Source: Gramella jeungdoensis (GTDB lineage Bacteria; Bacteroidota; Bacteroidia; Flavobacteriales; Flavobacteriaceae). Taken from it: DNA of 64,000 nt. Where the stretch lies: contig NZ_JAMSCK010000007.1 in assembly GCF_023805255.1 (NCBI RefSeq), positions 62,001-126,000 on the forward strand, written 5' to 3'. The stretch's first letter is position 1; each line of letters begins with the position of its first letter. A model generated the notes under the pieces. The model did no database searches, was not told the origin of the DNA, and saw only the letters and a list, made by a program, of their open reading frames with translations. The translations under genes were made by a program, and so were the position numbers. Shown piece after piece: positions 46,055 through 55,592 of the stretch.

Positions 46055-46826
46055 ATTTATCCCTGTCCTGGAGGAATTTCAGTTTCTTCCTTGTTTCATA
46101 AAGGCTTTCTTTATCCAGGCTTATCTCTGCGGTGAATTCATCTTCCCTGTTTAGCTCGGTAAGTTCATCACCCAGTACATCATAGGCCGCGGAATGCCCA
46201 TTATAAATATAACCATCACCATCTTCACCTGTCCTGTTCAAGCCAATGCAATAGCACATATTCTCTATTGCCCTTGCCTTTAAGAGAGCATCCCAGGCTT
46301 TCACCCTTTTTTCTGGCCAGTTGGCTACATATATCAAAAGATCATAATCTACAGTATTCCTGGCCCAAACCGGGAAGCGAAGGTCATAACAGACCAACGG
46401 ACAGATCTTCCAGTCCTTATATTCTACGATAAGCCGTTCTTTTCCCGCTGTGTAAGTCTCATCTTCCTTAGCGAGGGTAAACGTATGTCGCTTATCATAA
46501 AGTTTATAAGAACCGTCAGGAAAAACAAAGAACAAGCGGTTATAATAATTTCCATTTTCGGTAATGATCACGCTGCCGGTGATAGCGGCATCCTTTGATT
46601 TAGCCTTTTCCTTCAGCCATTTCAGGGTTTCGGCCTCTGTAGGTTCAGCTAGCTTTTCAGCATTCATACTAAAACCTGTGGTGAACATTTCAGGCAGGAC
46701 AATAAGATCTACACTATCAGATAACTTATTTATCTCTTCTGAAAAAAGACTTCTGTTGGCTTCAGGATCTTCCCAATGAAGATTGGCCTGAATAAAGGCG
46801 GTATTTAATTTCTGGCTCATATTCAA
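46038..46826 (-). CDS. Nitrilase-superfamily omega-amidase
   Basis: A 262-residue carbon-nitrogen hydrolase with the full Glu-Lys-Cys triad: Glu46 in LPEMFTTGFSM, Lys112 in YDKRHTF, and Cys146 in LVCYDLRFP. The sequence around it (KRHTFTLAKEDETYTAG) matches the omega-amidase/YafV subgroup, which hydrolyses 2-oxoglutaramate and similar omega-amides. It is single, convergent with the Ig lipoprotein. A second ATG at 46820 (MSQKLN) is an equally good start. Confidence 0.92.
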   Translation of the reverse strand: MNMSQKLNTAFIQANLHWEDPEANRSLFSEEINKLSDSVDLIVLPEMFTTGFSMNAEKLAEPTEAETLKWLKEKAKSKDAAITGSVIITENGNYYNRLFFVFPDGSYKLYDKRHTFTLAKEDETYTAGKERLIVEYKDWKICPLVCYDLRFPVWARNTVDYDLLIYVANWPEKRVKAWDALLKARAIENMCYCIGLNRTGEDGDGYIYNGHSAAYDVLGDELTELNREDEFTAEISLDKESLYETRKKLKFLQDRDKFNLEL

Positions 46827-46911
46827 AAATATCGATTTTGAATGAGCAATGCCAAATACTTGTTAAATGATTGGAGAAAACATGCTGAATAAATAGTTTT
46901 ATTAGGCTAAA

Positions 46912-47427
46912 ATGAAACAGATCATGAGTATGAACAGCCTTCTGAAAAGTGACTCCTATATTTCAAAAACCGGCCGCAGCCTTATCTCCGGTTTTGTAGG
47001 CGGTCTTGCCGGTACAGCAGTAAAAAATCTTATCGAACAATTTCTTCCGGTTAGAAAAGTGGAGCAAAGATCGGCCCAGATCAAGGTAATGGATGATCTT
47101 TCCACAAAGATCACCGGTACACCCATTAGCACTCAAAATGAAGCTTTGGCCGAACAACTGGTTAGCCTCCCTGTTGGAGGATCCCTTGGAGCGGCTTATG
47201 GTTATGGTAAAAAAGACAGAAAAGGCTTAAGACCCATGGACGGAGTGATTTTTGGAGCCACAACATGGGCGTCAACCCATGAAACTTCTTTACCAATAAT
47301 GGGACTTGAACCCAAACCTACTGACGTGCCTGTTAGAATGCAGATGAATGAGCTGTTCGCACATATCGCCTTTGGAGTGACAACCGAACTGGTGAGACAT
47401 TATCTCAACAAGCAGTTAAGGGACTAA
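46912..47427 (+). CDS. DUF1440/YagU-like protein, uncertain family
   Basis: A 171-residue protein with Gly/Ala-rich weakly hydrophobic stretches: SLISGFVGGLAGTAVKNLIEQF (read in part) near residue 23, and LPVGGSLGAAYGYGKKDRKG. The middle part has VMDDLSTKITGTPIS and a later GVIFGATTWASTHETSLPIMGLEPKP. This is reminiscent of DUF1440 inner-membrane proteins such as YagU, including the HE and GL..P spacing, but I am not sure. It stands alone between two leftward genes. Function unknown. Confidence 0.65.
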   Translation: MKQIMSMNSLLKSDSYISKTGRSLISGFVGGLAGTAVKNLIEQFLPVRKVEQRSAQIKVMDDLSTKITGTPISTQNEALAEQLVSLPVGGSLGAAYGYGKKDRKGLRPMDGVIFGATTWASTHETSLPIMGLEPKPTDVPVRMQMNELFAHIAFGVTTELVRHYLNKQLRD

Positions 47428-47430
47428 TAG

Positions 47431-49914
47431 TTATTTTTCCAACTGTTGTAGCATTCTCCTTATCCTGTCTTCCAGTTTTTCGGATGAAAGCTTTTCACGT
47501 AGTCTGTCAGTAATTATTGGAAATGAGAAAGGAGTTGGTTTTTCACATTCCTTCCAGACTGTTTTCTGGTTAGCGATTCTTTCCAAAGCAAGTCTTAGAC
47601 GACCTTCTTCCAGCTGATGTTCAAAAGTTTCCCTGAATGCCTGGCGATAAAGCAGGTTATCATCCTCATAATCTCTAAAAACACTGAAGAGTAATTGCGA
47701 ATTAGACTGAAGGTGTTTGCTTTTTACAAGTTTATTGGGATAACCGGCAAAGACAAGTCCGGCAATCACTGCAATATCCCTGAACTTCCTCCGGGCCATT
47801 TCGGTTGCGTTGAGACTTTTGTATAGGTCGTCCATCAGATATTCGGCACTGAAAAGGTCATTATCTATCACCTGCTGCATATCGATAGGCTGGTCTGATA
47901 AAAGTTCAAATCCATAGTCATTAAAAGCAATGGAAAAACTTATGGGTGACAAAAGACTAATCCTGTATGCCAGTAAACTTCCCAGGGCTTCATGTACAAA
48001 CCTCCCTTCAAATGGATAAAATACTGCATGATAGCCTTCCCTAGTTTTAAAAGTTTCGATGAGAAACTCATCATTTTTGGGAATTACCGACTCCTTTTTC
48101 TGCCTTTTAAATATCGGAGCAAGAGCTGAAAGTTCCCTGGTTCTCTTTTTTCCTTTTTTAAGGGTCGCAGCCGTATACATTTCCTCCCGAAGCAGTTCAC
48201 TCATCTGAGCTGAAAAGGTCATTCTCCCCCCCATCCAGCTGGGCACTTTAGAGGTTTTCTTTGAAGATTTCCTCACCAGCACCTGCATGTTTTTGATCCT
48301 CACCAGCTCAAGGTTTCGACCGGCAAAAGTGAAAACATCGCCGGGATTAAGTTTCGAGATAAACCATTCTTCAATAGTCCCGATATAACCACCTTTCATG
48401 TACTTTACACCAAGCATGGCATCACTTACTATGGTTCCGATCTGAAGTCGGTGGCGCATCGCGACCCCGCGATTGTTTATTTTGAATCTTCCGTCTTCCT
48501 CGATCTCTACTTTTTTATATTCGTCATAAGCCTGGAGGCTCTGACTTCCCTTGGTGATAAAATTCAGGATCCATCTCCACTCTTCTTCAGTAATTCCCTG
48601 AAAGCAGAAAGTGGAAGCGATCTCAGGGAAGATCTCCCTTGGATAGAATCCATCTGAAACCGCCAGGGTATTTAAATACTGGACCAGCACATCAAAACTC
48701 ATCAGGTAAGGCACCCTGTCTTCCACAGCCTTTTTCTCCACCGCTTTTTGCAGGGCTGAAGCTTCGATAAGTTCAATGGCATGTGTAGGCAGAAAATAAA
48801 TAAGGCTTACCTTTCCAGGCTGATGCCCACTCCTGCCAGCACGCTGAAGGAATCTCGCCACTCCTTTTGGACCGCCTATCTGCACAATTGTCTCAACCGG
48901 AGCAAAATCAACTCCCAGGTCCAGGCTGGAAGTACAAACCACGGCCTTTAGGCTTTCATTCCTTATCGCCTGCTCAACCCAAAGCCGCGTCTCCTTATTG
49001 ATACTTCCGTGGTGCATCGCCACTTCCCCCGCAAATTCAGGATATTTATGCATAAGCTTCTGAAACCAGATTTCGCACTGCGACCGGGTATTGGTAAATA
49101 AGAGCGTAGTCCTGGATTCTTTGATGATAGGAACCACCTCATCAATAAGATGCAATCCCAGATGCCCCCTCCACGGGAACTTCTCCATCTTCTCCGGAAT
49201 GATAGACATGACATCTATTTTCTTCTTCAGGTTCGCTTTTATCATTACAGAATTCTTAAGAGCCTCTGACTCCGGACCCAGTAGAACCTCTCTTGCCTGC
49301 TGAAGATTTCCAATAGTTGCCGAAATTCCCCAGATCCTGAGATCTTTTGCAATGGTCTTAAGTCTTGACAGCCCCAGTTCCACCTGTACTCCTCTTTTGG
49401 TTCCTAGAAGTTCATGCCATTCGTCTATCACAATAGCCTGAAGGTTTTTGAAAGTCTTTTGATAATTCTTTGAAGAGAGCAAAAGGTGCAAACTTTCGGG
49501 AGTGGTAATAAGCAGGTCGGGCATAGCTTTCTTCTGCGCAGCCCTTTCCTTTTGGGAAGTATCTCCAGTTCTTATTCCAACTGTGAGGTGAGTCCCAAGC
49601 TCCTCGGCAAACCTGCTCGCCGCCTGTTCTATTTCTACTGAAAGTGCTCTGAGCGGAGTGATCCAGATCGCCTTAAGCCCTTTTTTATGCTTTGTCCTGA
49701 AATCTGGATTCTTCCTTATATGATCCAGTACTATGGGAACCCAGAGAGCATAGGTCTTTCCGCTCCCTGTTGGCGCATTAAGCAAGCCGTTTTTCTTTTG
49801 AAGATAAGCTTCCCAGGTATCTCTCTGAAATTTAAAGGGTTTCCATTGCTGATCGGCAAACCATTCTTCTGCAAGTCCAATAAGTTCGTTTTTGTTCATT
49901 CCTTTTTTTGCCAA
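47431..49914 (-). CDS. Ligase-associated DEXH-box DNA helicase (Lhr-like)
   Basis: An 827-residue superfamily 2 helicase of the Lhr-Core type. Walker A is LLNAPTGSGKTYALW, the DExH box IDEWHELLG, motif III GISATIG, motif V SLDLGVDF, motif VI RAGRSGH. The long C-terminal half (from about 420) is the winged-helix and beta-barrel part of Lhr. Known members move 3'-5' on DNA and cluster with an ATP-dependent ligase and a metallo-beta-lactamase exonuclease, as they do here, though a lipoprotein gene lies between helicase and ligase. It probably acts in DNA end repair. Confidence 0.93.
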   Translation of the reverse strand: MAKKGMNKNELIGLAEEWFADQQWKPFKFQRDTWEAYLQKKNGLLNAPTGSGKTYALWVPIVLDHIRKNPDFRTKHKKGLKAIWITPLRALSVEIEQAASRFAEELGTHLTVGIRTGDTSQKERAAQKKAMPDLLITTPESLHLLLSSKNYQKTFKNLQAIVIDEWHELLGTKRGVQVELGLSRLKTIAKDLRIWGISATIGNLQQAREVLLGPESEALKNSVMIKANLKKKIDVMSIIPEKMEKFPWRGHLGLHLIDEVVPIIKESRTTLLFTNTRSQCEIWFQKLMHKYPEFAGEVAMHHGSINKETRLWVEQAIRNESLKAVVCTSSLDLGVDFAPVETIVQIGGPKGVARFLQRAGRSGHQPGKVSLIYFLPTHAIELIEASALQKAVEKKAVEDRVPYLMSFDVLVQYLNTLAVSDGFYPREIFPEIASTFCFQGITEEEWRWILNFITKGSQSLQAYDEYKKVEIEEDGRFKINNRGVAMRHRLQIGTIVSDAMLGVKYMKGGYIGTIEEWFISKLNPGDVFTFAGRNLELVRIKNMQVLVRKSSKKTSKVPSWMGGRMTFSAQMSELLREEMYTAATLKKGKKRTRELSALAPIFKRQKKESVIPKNDEFLIETFKTREGYHAVFYPFEGRFVHEALGSLLAYRISLLSPISFSIAFNDYGFELLSDQPIDMQQVIDNDLFSAEYLMDDLYKSLNATEMARRKFRDIAVIAGLVFAGYPNKLVKSKHLQSNSQLLFSVFRDYEDDNLLYRQAFRETFEHQLEEGRLRLALERIANQKTVWKECEKPTPFSFPIITDRLREKLSSEKLEDRIRRMLQQLEK

Positions 49915-49933
49915 TCAGTCCAGATTAAAAAAT

Positions 49934-49961
49934 AACCTTCAAAATTTAAATTTTGAAGGTT
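49934..49961 (-). terminator. Intrinsic terminator after the 173-codon lipoprotein gene
   Basis: A perfect 28-base palindrome with half-site AACCTTCAAAATTT, followed on the minus strand by a T-rich run. It lies 23 bases past the lipoprotein stop and 20 bases before the helicase start, so the helicase needs its own promoter. Confidence 0.8.
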
Positions 49962-49983
49962 GCCTGCTTTTGATTAAACTTTT

Positions 49984-50505
49984 TTAAATCGTTCCATTTT
50001 GAGTTCCCTCTTCCCTCGGGATGAGTTTTTGTTGGTTTTCCTTATATAACTGCGGATAATGTTGTTTTAAAAATTCATTTCTCATCGAATCCATCTGCCT
50101 TATCTGTTCCTGAAAATGTCTGGACATCATCCGGTTGCTGAAAAAGTCATCTTCAAAGAAATTAGGTTCCCCATACAGGCTGTCATTTAAAAAAGAATTC
50201 ATCAAACCCGAATGGCCGCTCATTTGTTGGTTATGAAAGAATTGTCTGAAATTTTTAAAAATTTCATCAACATCCTCATTATAAATGCTGTCTCCTTCCA
50301 CCGTACTATATGAATAGATATAAGTGGAATCGTAACTGATCAAATTGCCATTTTCATCAAATTCCTTATCAACTTTCCAGCTGCCCTTCGGGATGGCAGA
50401 TTTGTCAGTTTCAGCTTTTAGATCATCATTCTTTTTCTCCTTGTCCTGAGCGTTGCATGCTGCAAAGCTCAATATAAGCATCAGTAATAGAATCCTGGTT
50501 CTCAT
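49984..50505 (-). CDS. Small lipoprotein, function unknown
   Basis: A 173-residue lipoprotein: signal MRTRILLLMLILSFAAC (Cys17) then NAQDKEKKND. The rest is hydrophilic, rich in Asp, Asn, Ser, Phe and Met (NSFLNDSLYGEPNFFEDDFFSN is one such stretch). There is no known domain. It is placed between the ligase and the helicase of the repair cassette but has its own terminator, and the 152-base gap before it holds a dispersed palindrome. It is most likely unrelated to DNA repair. Confidence 0.75.
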   Translation of the reverse strand: MRTRILLLMLILSFAACNAQDKEKKNDDLKAETDKSAIPKGSWKVDKEFDENGNLISYDSTYIYSYSTVEGDSIYNEDVDEIFKNFRQFFHNQQMSGHSGLMNSFLNDSLYGEPNFFEDDFFSNRMMSRHFQEQIRQMDSMRNEFLKQHYPQLYKENQQKLIPREEGTQNGTI

Positions 50506-50619
50506 AACAATACCTATTTAAATTTCACAGAAAAATTAAAAACTAACACAAAAATTTTTACAACTTAAATACCAAACCGAAACCCGGTTTTATTAATTTT
50601 TTTCTAAAATTTAGAACTT

Positions 50620-50652
50620 AGACCTCACAGGTTTCAAAAACCTGTGAGGTCT
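50620..50652. repeat. Dispersed palindrome, copy 2 (perfect form)
   Basis: AGACCTCACAGGTTT, three bases, AAACCTGTGAGGTCT: a perfect 15-bp inverted repeat 5 bases after the ligase stop. Same core as at 22751-22785. Confidence 0.8.
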
Positions 50653-50657
50653 ATGGT

Positions 50658-52250
50658 TCACGGAATAAGAGCCCTTAATTCCTCAAGAGTATTGGCCTCC
50701 TCTATCTTCTTATCGGTTCTCCATCTCAATATTCTGGGAAACCTGGTTGCCACCCCGCTCTTATGCCTTTTTGACTCGGCAATTCCTTCGAAGGCGATCT
50801 CAAAGACATGATGCGGTGTGACGCTTCTAACCGGACCAAATCGTTCCAGCGTATTTCTCTTTATCCATGCATCCAGTTGACGGAATTCCTTATCTGTAAG
50901 CCCGGAATATGCCTTGGCAAAGGTCACCAGCTCCTCCTTTTCTTCATCCCAGAGTCCGAAAGTATAATCGGTAAAAAGATTGCTCCTCCTTCCATGACCT
51001 CTCATGGCATAAGTAAGGACGGCATCTATAGTCAGCGGTTCTACTTTCCATTTCCACCAGTCGCCTTTTTTTCTTCCAACCAGGTAAGGTGAATCAAGAC
51101 GTTTCAGCATCAGGCCTTCAGACATTACCTCCCTGGCATTTTCCCTTTCTGCGGCCGCTTCCTGCCAGTTCTTAAAACTAATGGTCTCAGAAAGGTGCAG
51201 CGGAAATTCTTCTGAAGACACCTCAGCATAAAGTCGTTCCAGGATGTCCCGGCGTTTTTCAAAGGCCAGCTCCCTGATATCATCTCCATCCCACTCCAGG
51301 ATATCATAGACTTTAAGAATAACAGGAGTCTTTTCCAGCAACTTTTTAGTGATATTCTTTCGGCCGATCCGGGTTTGAAGGTCCTTGAAAGTGCCTATCT
51401 TCCCTTTTGGAAATGGCAGGATCTCTCCATCAAGTACCGTCCCGTTGGGAATTGGACCTACAAAATCTTCAAATTCGGGATACTTATCTGTGACAAGTTC
51501 TTCTCCCCGGCTCCACACAAAAAGCTCGTCATTTCTGATTATGACCTGTGCCCTGATACCATCCCATTTATGTTCGGCACTCCACTCTGCCACATCCCCC
51601 AGGGAATGCGGCTCATCTTCTATCGCATAAGCCAGGTAAAAAGGATAGGGCTTTGAAAGAAAATCTTCTTCATGCTCCTCAAGAATAAGTTTATTGAAGG
51701 ATATCTTTGAAGGCTCCCAGTTACCCATCATTTTATAGGCAAGTATATCCTCATCAATATCTGTTGCACGGGAAAGCGCCCTGGTCATAAGTTTCTGGCT
51801 AACCCCTATCCTGAAACTCCCGGTGATGAGCTTTGTAAAGACGAAGCGCTCATAATAATTAAGATTGAGCCAGTTCTCAAACAGGTATTCTTTCTTTTCT
51901 TCATCGGGCTTCTTTTTGAGATCGATGATTTCCTGAAGAAACTGGTTAAGACTTTTTTCTGTGGACTTTTCAGACCGAGGGATCACCAAAGCGATGGTTT
52001 CTGCCAGGTCACCTACGATATGATAGGATTCCTCGAAGAGCCAAAGTGGAATCCCGGCCAGTTCAGAAGCCCATTCTCTCATCAAAGTTGTGTTAACAGG
52101 GCGCGGCGGCCTTCGATGGCTTAGAATGGCGATAGTCCACACCTTGTCTTTTGGCTGGGCCTTCCTGAAATATTCGGTCAGCGCCTCTACCTTTAAGGTG
52201 GTCTTATTGGTGCTATCCAGGGTTTTTATTAATTCCGCGAATGCCTTCAT
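50658..52250 (-). CDS. ATP-dependent DNA ligase
   Basis: A 530-residue ligase. The nucleotidyl Lys is 228 in EHKWDGIRAQ (motif I KxDG). Further motifs: RGEELVTDKYPEF, DGEI in VLDGEILPF, EGLMLKRLDSPY, and KVEPLTIDAVL with motif V KxK (WKWKVEPL). An N-terminal DNA-binding domain fills 1-200, as in LigB/archaeal type enzymes. It seals nicks with ATP, in addition to the NAD ligase that all bacteria have. It overlaps the exonuclease gene by 4 bases, so the two are translated together. Confidence 0.95.
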   Translation of the reverse strand: MKAFAELIKTLDSTNKTTLKVEALTEYFRKAQPKDKVWTIAILSHRRPPRPVNTTLMREWASELAGIPLWLFEESYHIVGDLAETIALVIPRSEKSTEKSLNQFLQEIIDLKKKPDEEKKEYLFENWLNLNYYERFVFTKLITGSFRIGVSQKLMTRALSRATDIDEDILAYKMMGNWEPSKISFNKLILEEHEEDFLSKPYPFYLAYAIEDEPHSLGDVAEWSAEHKWDGIRAQVIIRNDELFVWSRGEELVTDKYPEFEDFVGPIPNGTVLDGEILPFPKGKIGTFKDLQTRIGRKNITKKLLEKTPVILKVYDILEWDGDDIRELAFEKRRDILERLYAEVSSEEFPLHLSETISFKNWQEAAAERENAREVMSEGLMLKRLDSPYLVGRKKGDWWKWKVEPLTIDAVLTYAMRGHGRRSNLFTDYTFGLWDEEKEELVTFAKAYSGLTDKEFRQLDAWIKRNTLERFGPVRSVTPHHVFEIAFEGIAESKRHKSGVATRFPRILRWRTDKKIEEANTLEELRALIP

Positions 52251-53269
52251 GCCGATTCCTTTTCATTTTCACTTTCCAACTGACCGGTTTCTCCTTCATA
52301 CTGGGTATCTTCCGTACGTGCGTCATAACCCTGCTCCCTCAGAAATCTCGAAAAGATATCAGTATATCCATGGGTACAGATCACTTTTTCACAACCTGTT
52401 TCTTTAATAGCTTCAAGCAATCCCTGCCAGTCACAGTGATCGCTCAGCACAAAGCCTTTATCGATAGCCCTTCTCCTTCTGGCTCCTCTGAAGGTCATCC
52501 AGCCACTGGCAGAAGCTGTTACATATGGAACCATTTTTCTTATCCAGGTAGATCCATGAGCGCTGGGCGGCGCAAGCACGATATTACCTTTAATTTCTTC
52601 TTTTTTTGTTTCCTTCGTGATGCGGGTGGTTTCCGGAAAATCAACCTGTGGCCTTAAAACTTCTGTCATATTCTCTATAGCCCCATGAGTATATATACTT
52701 CCGATTGAAGTATCCAGGTGTTTAAGCAAACGCTGGGCTTTCCCTAAAGAATAACCGAATAAAACTGAGGTCTTTCCATCATCCTTATTCTGCTGCCACC
52801 AGGTATTAATATCCCGCATTACATGTTCCTGCGGGGTCCATTTAAAGGCCGGCAACCCAAAGGTACATTCGGTGATAAAAGTGTGACATTTCACAGGCTC
52901 GTAGGGCACGGCCACTCCATCATCTTCGGTTTTATAATCCCCTGTAAAGACCCAAACCTCTCCTTTATACTCTACCCTTATCTGCGAGGAACCAATAATA
53001 TGGCCTGCCGGGTGTAAGGAAAATTTCACCCCGTTGATCGTAAATGTTTCATTCCACTCTTTACCGCTTACCTCTATATCGCCAAGGCGGTGTTTAATAA
53101 TTGGAACATTGCTGTTATGAGTGATATATTTTTGATGCCCCCAGCGGGCATGATCGGCATGCCCATGGGAGATAATAGCCTTTTTTACCGGCTTCCAGGG
53201 ATCCAGGTAAACATCGGCCTGTGCGCAATAGATCCCCTTTTCATTAAAAGCAAGCAGCGGTGTTTTCAT
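52247..53269 (-). CDS. Ligase-associated DNA exonuclease (metallo-beta-lactamase/beta-CASP fold)
   Basis: A 340-residue nuclease with the zinc signature SHGHADH (His35, His37, Asp39, His40). HPAGHIIGSSQIRVEYKGE, FTGDYK and DCWQGLLEAIKETG-like SDHCDWQGLLEAI regions match the DNA-processing SNM1/CPSF-like group. Homologues are always coupled with an ATP-dependent ligase and Lhr-type helicase. It is first in the cassette. The pdeM phosphodiesterase found in some relatives is not present. Confidence 0.92.
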   Translation of the reverse strand: MKTPLLAFNEKGIYCAQADVYLDPWKPVKKAIISHGHADHARWGHQKYITHNSNVPIIKHRLGDIEVSGKEWNETFTINGVKFSLHPAGHIIGSSQIRVEYKGEVWVFTGDYKTEDDGVAVPYEPVKCHTFITECTFGLPAFKWTPQEHVMRDINTWWQQNKDDGKTSVLFGYSLGKAQRLLKHLDTSIGSIYTHGAIENMTEVLRPQVDFPETTRITKETKKEEIKGNIVLAPPSAHGSTWIRKMVPYVTASASGWMTFRGARRRRAIDKGFVLSDHCDWQGLLEAIKETGCEKVICTHGYTDIFSRFLREQGYDARTEDTQYEGETGQLESENEKESA

Positions 53270-53393
53270 AACAATCCTGAAGATTCCTGAATTTAGTTAA
53301 ATGCAGAATCAACCAAAAGAGATTAAGAAAAGATTAGCGAATGATCAACAGGAATTTAAATATGCTTTGATACAATTTACTTGAGTGATTATT

Positions 53394-53401
53394 TATATTT
53401 G
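53394..53401 (+). promoter_or_regulatory. -7 promoter box of the TerB-like gene
   Basis: TATATTTG, 22 bases before the ATG at 53424. A TTTG at 53366-53369 is 24 bases upstream, one beyond the usual spacing. The predicted start lies downstream of the ORF's first possible codon at 53385, which supports ATG 53424. Confidence 0.55.
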
Positions 53402-53423
53402 TAATTATAAAACCAATATAAGA

Positions 53424-53855
53424 ATGTCTTTTTCAGATCTATTTGGCTCAGGAGAGCACCTAAGAAATCTTAGTCACTTTGCCTCAATCGTAAATCTTGC
53501 CGCTGTGGATGGCGATATCAACAATGAGGAAGAATTACTTTTAAAGCGTTTTGCCAGAAAACTTGACATAAGCGAAGATGAATATGAAAAGGTAATTGAG
53601 AATCCACTGGCGTTTCCGTTAACGGGCTATAATAGCATAGAAAAAAGGCTGGAACGTCTTCACGACCTGTTCAAAATAATCTTTGCCGATCATGAGATCG
53701 ATGAAGAAGAAATAGAATTGATAAAACGTTATGCCATAGGTCTTGGTTTCTCAAGCCAGGCTTCTGAAGGCATCATCAATCGTTCTATCCAGATCTTCAG
53801 CGGTCAGCTTAACTTTGAAGATTACCGTTATTTACTTGAAAAAGAGAATGACTGA
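53424..53855 (+). CDS. TerB-family protein
   Basis: A 143-residue helical protein starting [19 protein letters not shown]. The TerB pattern is visible: [37 protein letters not shown], and [33 protein letters not shown], two copies of the acidic metal-binding loop. Members relate to tellurite resistance TerB, but most are of unknown role. No other ter genes are in the window. Its 3' end overlaps fbp, convergent, by 28 bases, the longest overlap here. Confidence 0.87.
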   Translation: MSFSDLFGSGEHLRNLSHFASIVNLAAVDGDINNEEELLLKRFARKLDISEDEYEKVIENPLAFPLTGYNSIEKRLERLHDLFKIIFADHEIDEEEIELIKRYAIGLGFSSQASEGIINRSIQIFSGQLNFEDYRYLLEKEND

Positions 53856-54874
53856 GACTGAGAGTTAGACTCAGCCTTTTTCATAAATTCCTCGGCTTTT
53901 TCCACCATATTTTTGCTTCCGCAGAAGAATGGCACTCGCTGATGCAGTTCGGTTGGCTCTATATCCAGAATCCTCTGAAATCCGTCACTGGCCTTACCTC
54001 CGGCCTGTTCCGTTAGAAAAGCCATCGGGTTACATTCGTACAACAGCCTCAGTTTTCCGTTATTGGCTTTGGAACTTTTTGGATACATAAAGATCCCACC
54101 CTTGATCATGTTCCGGTGAATATCAGACACCATGGAACCGATATATCTTGAGGTATAAGGCCTGTCTCCTTTTTCTTCCTGGCAGTATTTTATATAATCT
54201 TTTACTCCCTGGGGAAAATGCACATAATTCCCTTCATTAATGGAGTAGATCTTGCCTTCTTCGGGGAACTTCATATCCGGATGCGATAAATACCAGGATC
54301 CCAGTGCAGGGTTTAAGGTAAATCCGTTTACACCATGTCCGGTAGTATAAACCAGCATTGTTGAAGTTCCATAAATGATATAACCCGCAGCCACCTGTTT
54401 ATTTCCCGGCTGAAGGAAATCCTCAAGTTGCACCGGAGTTCCTAAAGGCGTCACCCTTCGGTAAATAGAAAAAATGGTTCCCACCGAAACATTCACGTCT
54501 ATATTTGAACTACCGTCAAGCGGGTCCATAAGTACCACATATTTATTCTGATCATCGCCATTATGCCCCTCTATTCTGATAAAGTCATCATTCTCTTCGG
54601 AGGCTATTCCACAAACTATCTCCCTGTTGGTAAGGGTTTGAATGAATTTGTTGTTTGCATATACATCCAGTTTTTGCTGATCTTCCCCCTGGACATTGGT
54701 TTCTCCGTAAGCGCCGATAATATCTACCAGTCCGGCCTTATTCACTTCGTGATTCACTACTTTTGCAGCAAGTCTCAAAGAATTGATCAGTCTTGATAGT
54801 TCTCCCGAAGAGCCCGGAAAATGCGCCTGGTTCTCGATAATGAATTCTCCAAGGGTCTGATTTTTCTTAGGCAT
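53828..54874 (-). CDS. fbp: Fructose-1,6-bisphosphatase class I
   Basis: A key gluconeogenic enzyme, 348 residues. Metal and substrate sites are seen: [53 protein letters not shown], and [21 protein letters not shown]. The C-terminal 15 residues ([16 protein letters not shown]) are a Ser-rich tail not needed for the fold and encoded inside the overlap with the TerB gene. A -7-like box TAATTTTG lies 34 bases upstream (54908-54915). Confidence 0.97.
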   Translation of the reverse strand: MPKKNQTLGEFIIENQAHFPGSSGELSRLINSLRLAAKVVNHEVNKAGLVDIIGAYGETNVQGEDQQKLDVYANNKFIQTLTNREIVCGIASEENDDFIRIEGHNGDDQNKYVVLMDPLDGSSNIDVNVSVGTIFSIYRRVTPLGTPVQLEDFLQPGNKQVAAGYIIYGTSTMLVYTTGHGVNGFTLNPALGSWYLSHPDMKFPEEGKIYSINEGNYVHFPQGVKDYIKYCQEEKGDRPYTSRYIGSMVSDIHRNMIKGGIFMYPKSSKANNGKLRLLYECNPMAFLTEQAGGKASDGFQRILDIEPTELHQRVPFFCGSKNMVEKAEEFMKKAESNSQSQSFSFSSK

Positions 54875-55047
54875 GATTTAAATTTGTGGTTCTGGCGGCT
54901 AAAATATCAAAATTAAGGCTTACTACAACGTTTTCGTAAACAATCTTTAGCATTGATTACATTTGTTTATAATACTTTTAAGAACAGGACTAAGGGCTTA
55001 ACAAAGTTTTGCTCACCAACAGGAAAGAATGAACAAAATTATTTTTA

Positions 55048-55536
55048 ATGGAAATTAATATTCGAAAGGCTCAAAAGGAAGATATGGGCGAAGTGCTGAA
55101 ACTCATTAATGAACTTGCTGTTTTTGAAAAAGAGCCCGAAGCGGTAATAATAGATGAAAATGACCTGATAAGAGATGGCTTTGGAAAGAATCCCGCCTTT
55201 CATTGTTTTGTGGCAGAAGCCGATGGAAAGATCGAGGGAATGGCCCTGGTCTATTTCAGATACTCCACCTGGAAAGGAAAAACGGTTCACCTGGAAGACC
55301 TTATCGTGAGAGAGGAATTCAGAGGAAAAGGCCTGGGCTCTGCTCTTTATACCGAGGTGATAAAATTTGCCGCGGAAGAGAAAGTAAAAAGAACCGAATG
55401 GGTGGTACTGAACTGGAATAAGAATGCTGCCGATTTTTACAGGCGAAGCGGGGCAGATGTTATGGAAGACTGGGATACGGTACAGATGGATGAAAAGGCA
55501 ATGCATAAATATCTTCAGGAAAAAGGTCTTCTTTAA
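55048..55536 (+). CDS. GNAT-family N-acetyltransferase, copy 1
   Basis: A 162-residue GNAT. The fold marks are INIRKAQKEDMGEVLKLINELAVFE at the start, EGMALVYFRYSTWKGKTVHLEDLIVREEFRGKGLGSALY with the acetyl-CoA loop RGKGLG, and WNKNAADFYRRSGADVMEDWD. This is the spermidine/diamine acetyltransferase-like subgroup (family SSAT); the substrate is unknown. It is the first of a tandem pair 56 bases apart, followed by aspartate kinase. Confidence 0.92.
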   Translation: MEINIRKAQKEDMGEVLKLINELAVFEKEPEAVIIDENDLIRDGFGKNPAFHCFVAEADGKIEGMALVYFRYSTWKGKTVHLEDLIVREEFRGKGLGSALYTEVIKFAAEEKVKRTEWVVLNWNKNAADFYRRSGADVMEDWDTVQMDEKAMHKYLQEKGLL

Positions 55537-55569
55537 GATGGTATTAATAAGCTTCTGAGACTCAATCAG

Positions 55570-55577
55570 TATTTTTG
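55570..55577 (+). promoter_or_regulatory. -7 promoter box of the second GNAT gene
   Basis: TATTTTTG, 15 bases before the ATG at 55593. It may let copy 2, the kinase and following genes be transcribed on their own. No clear -33. Confidence 0.4.
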
Positions 55578-55592
55578 TTAAAAATCTGAATT

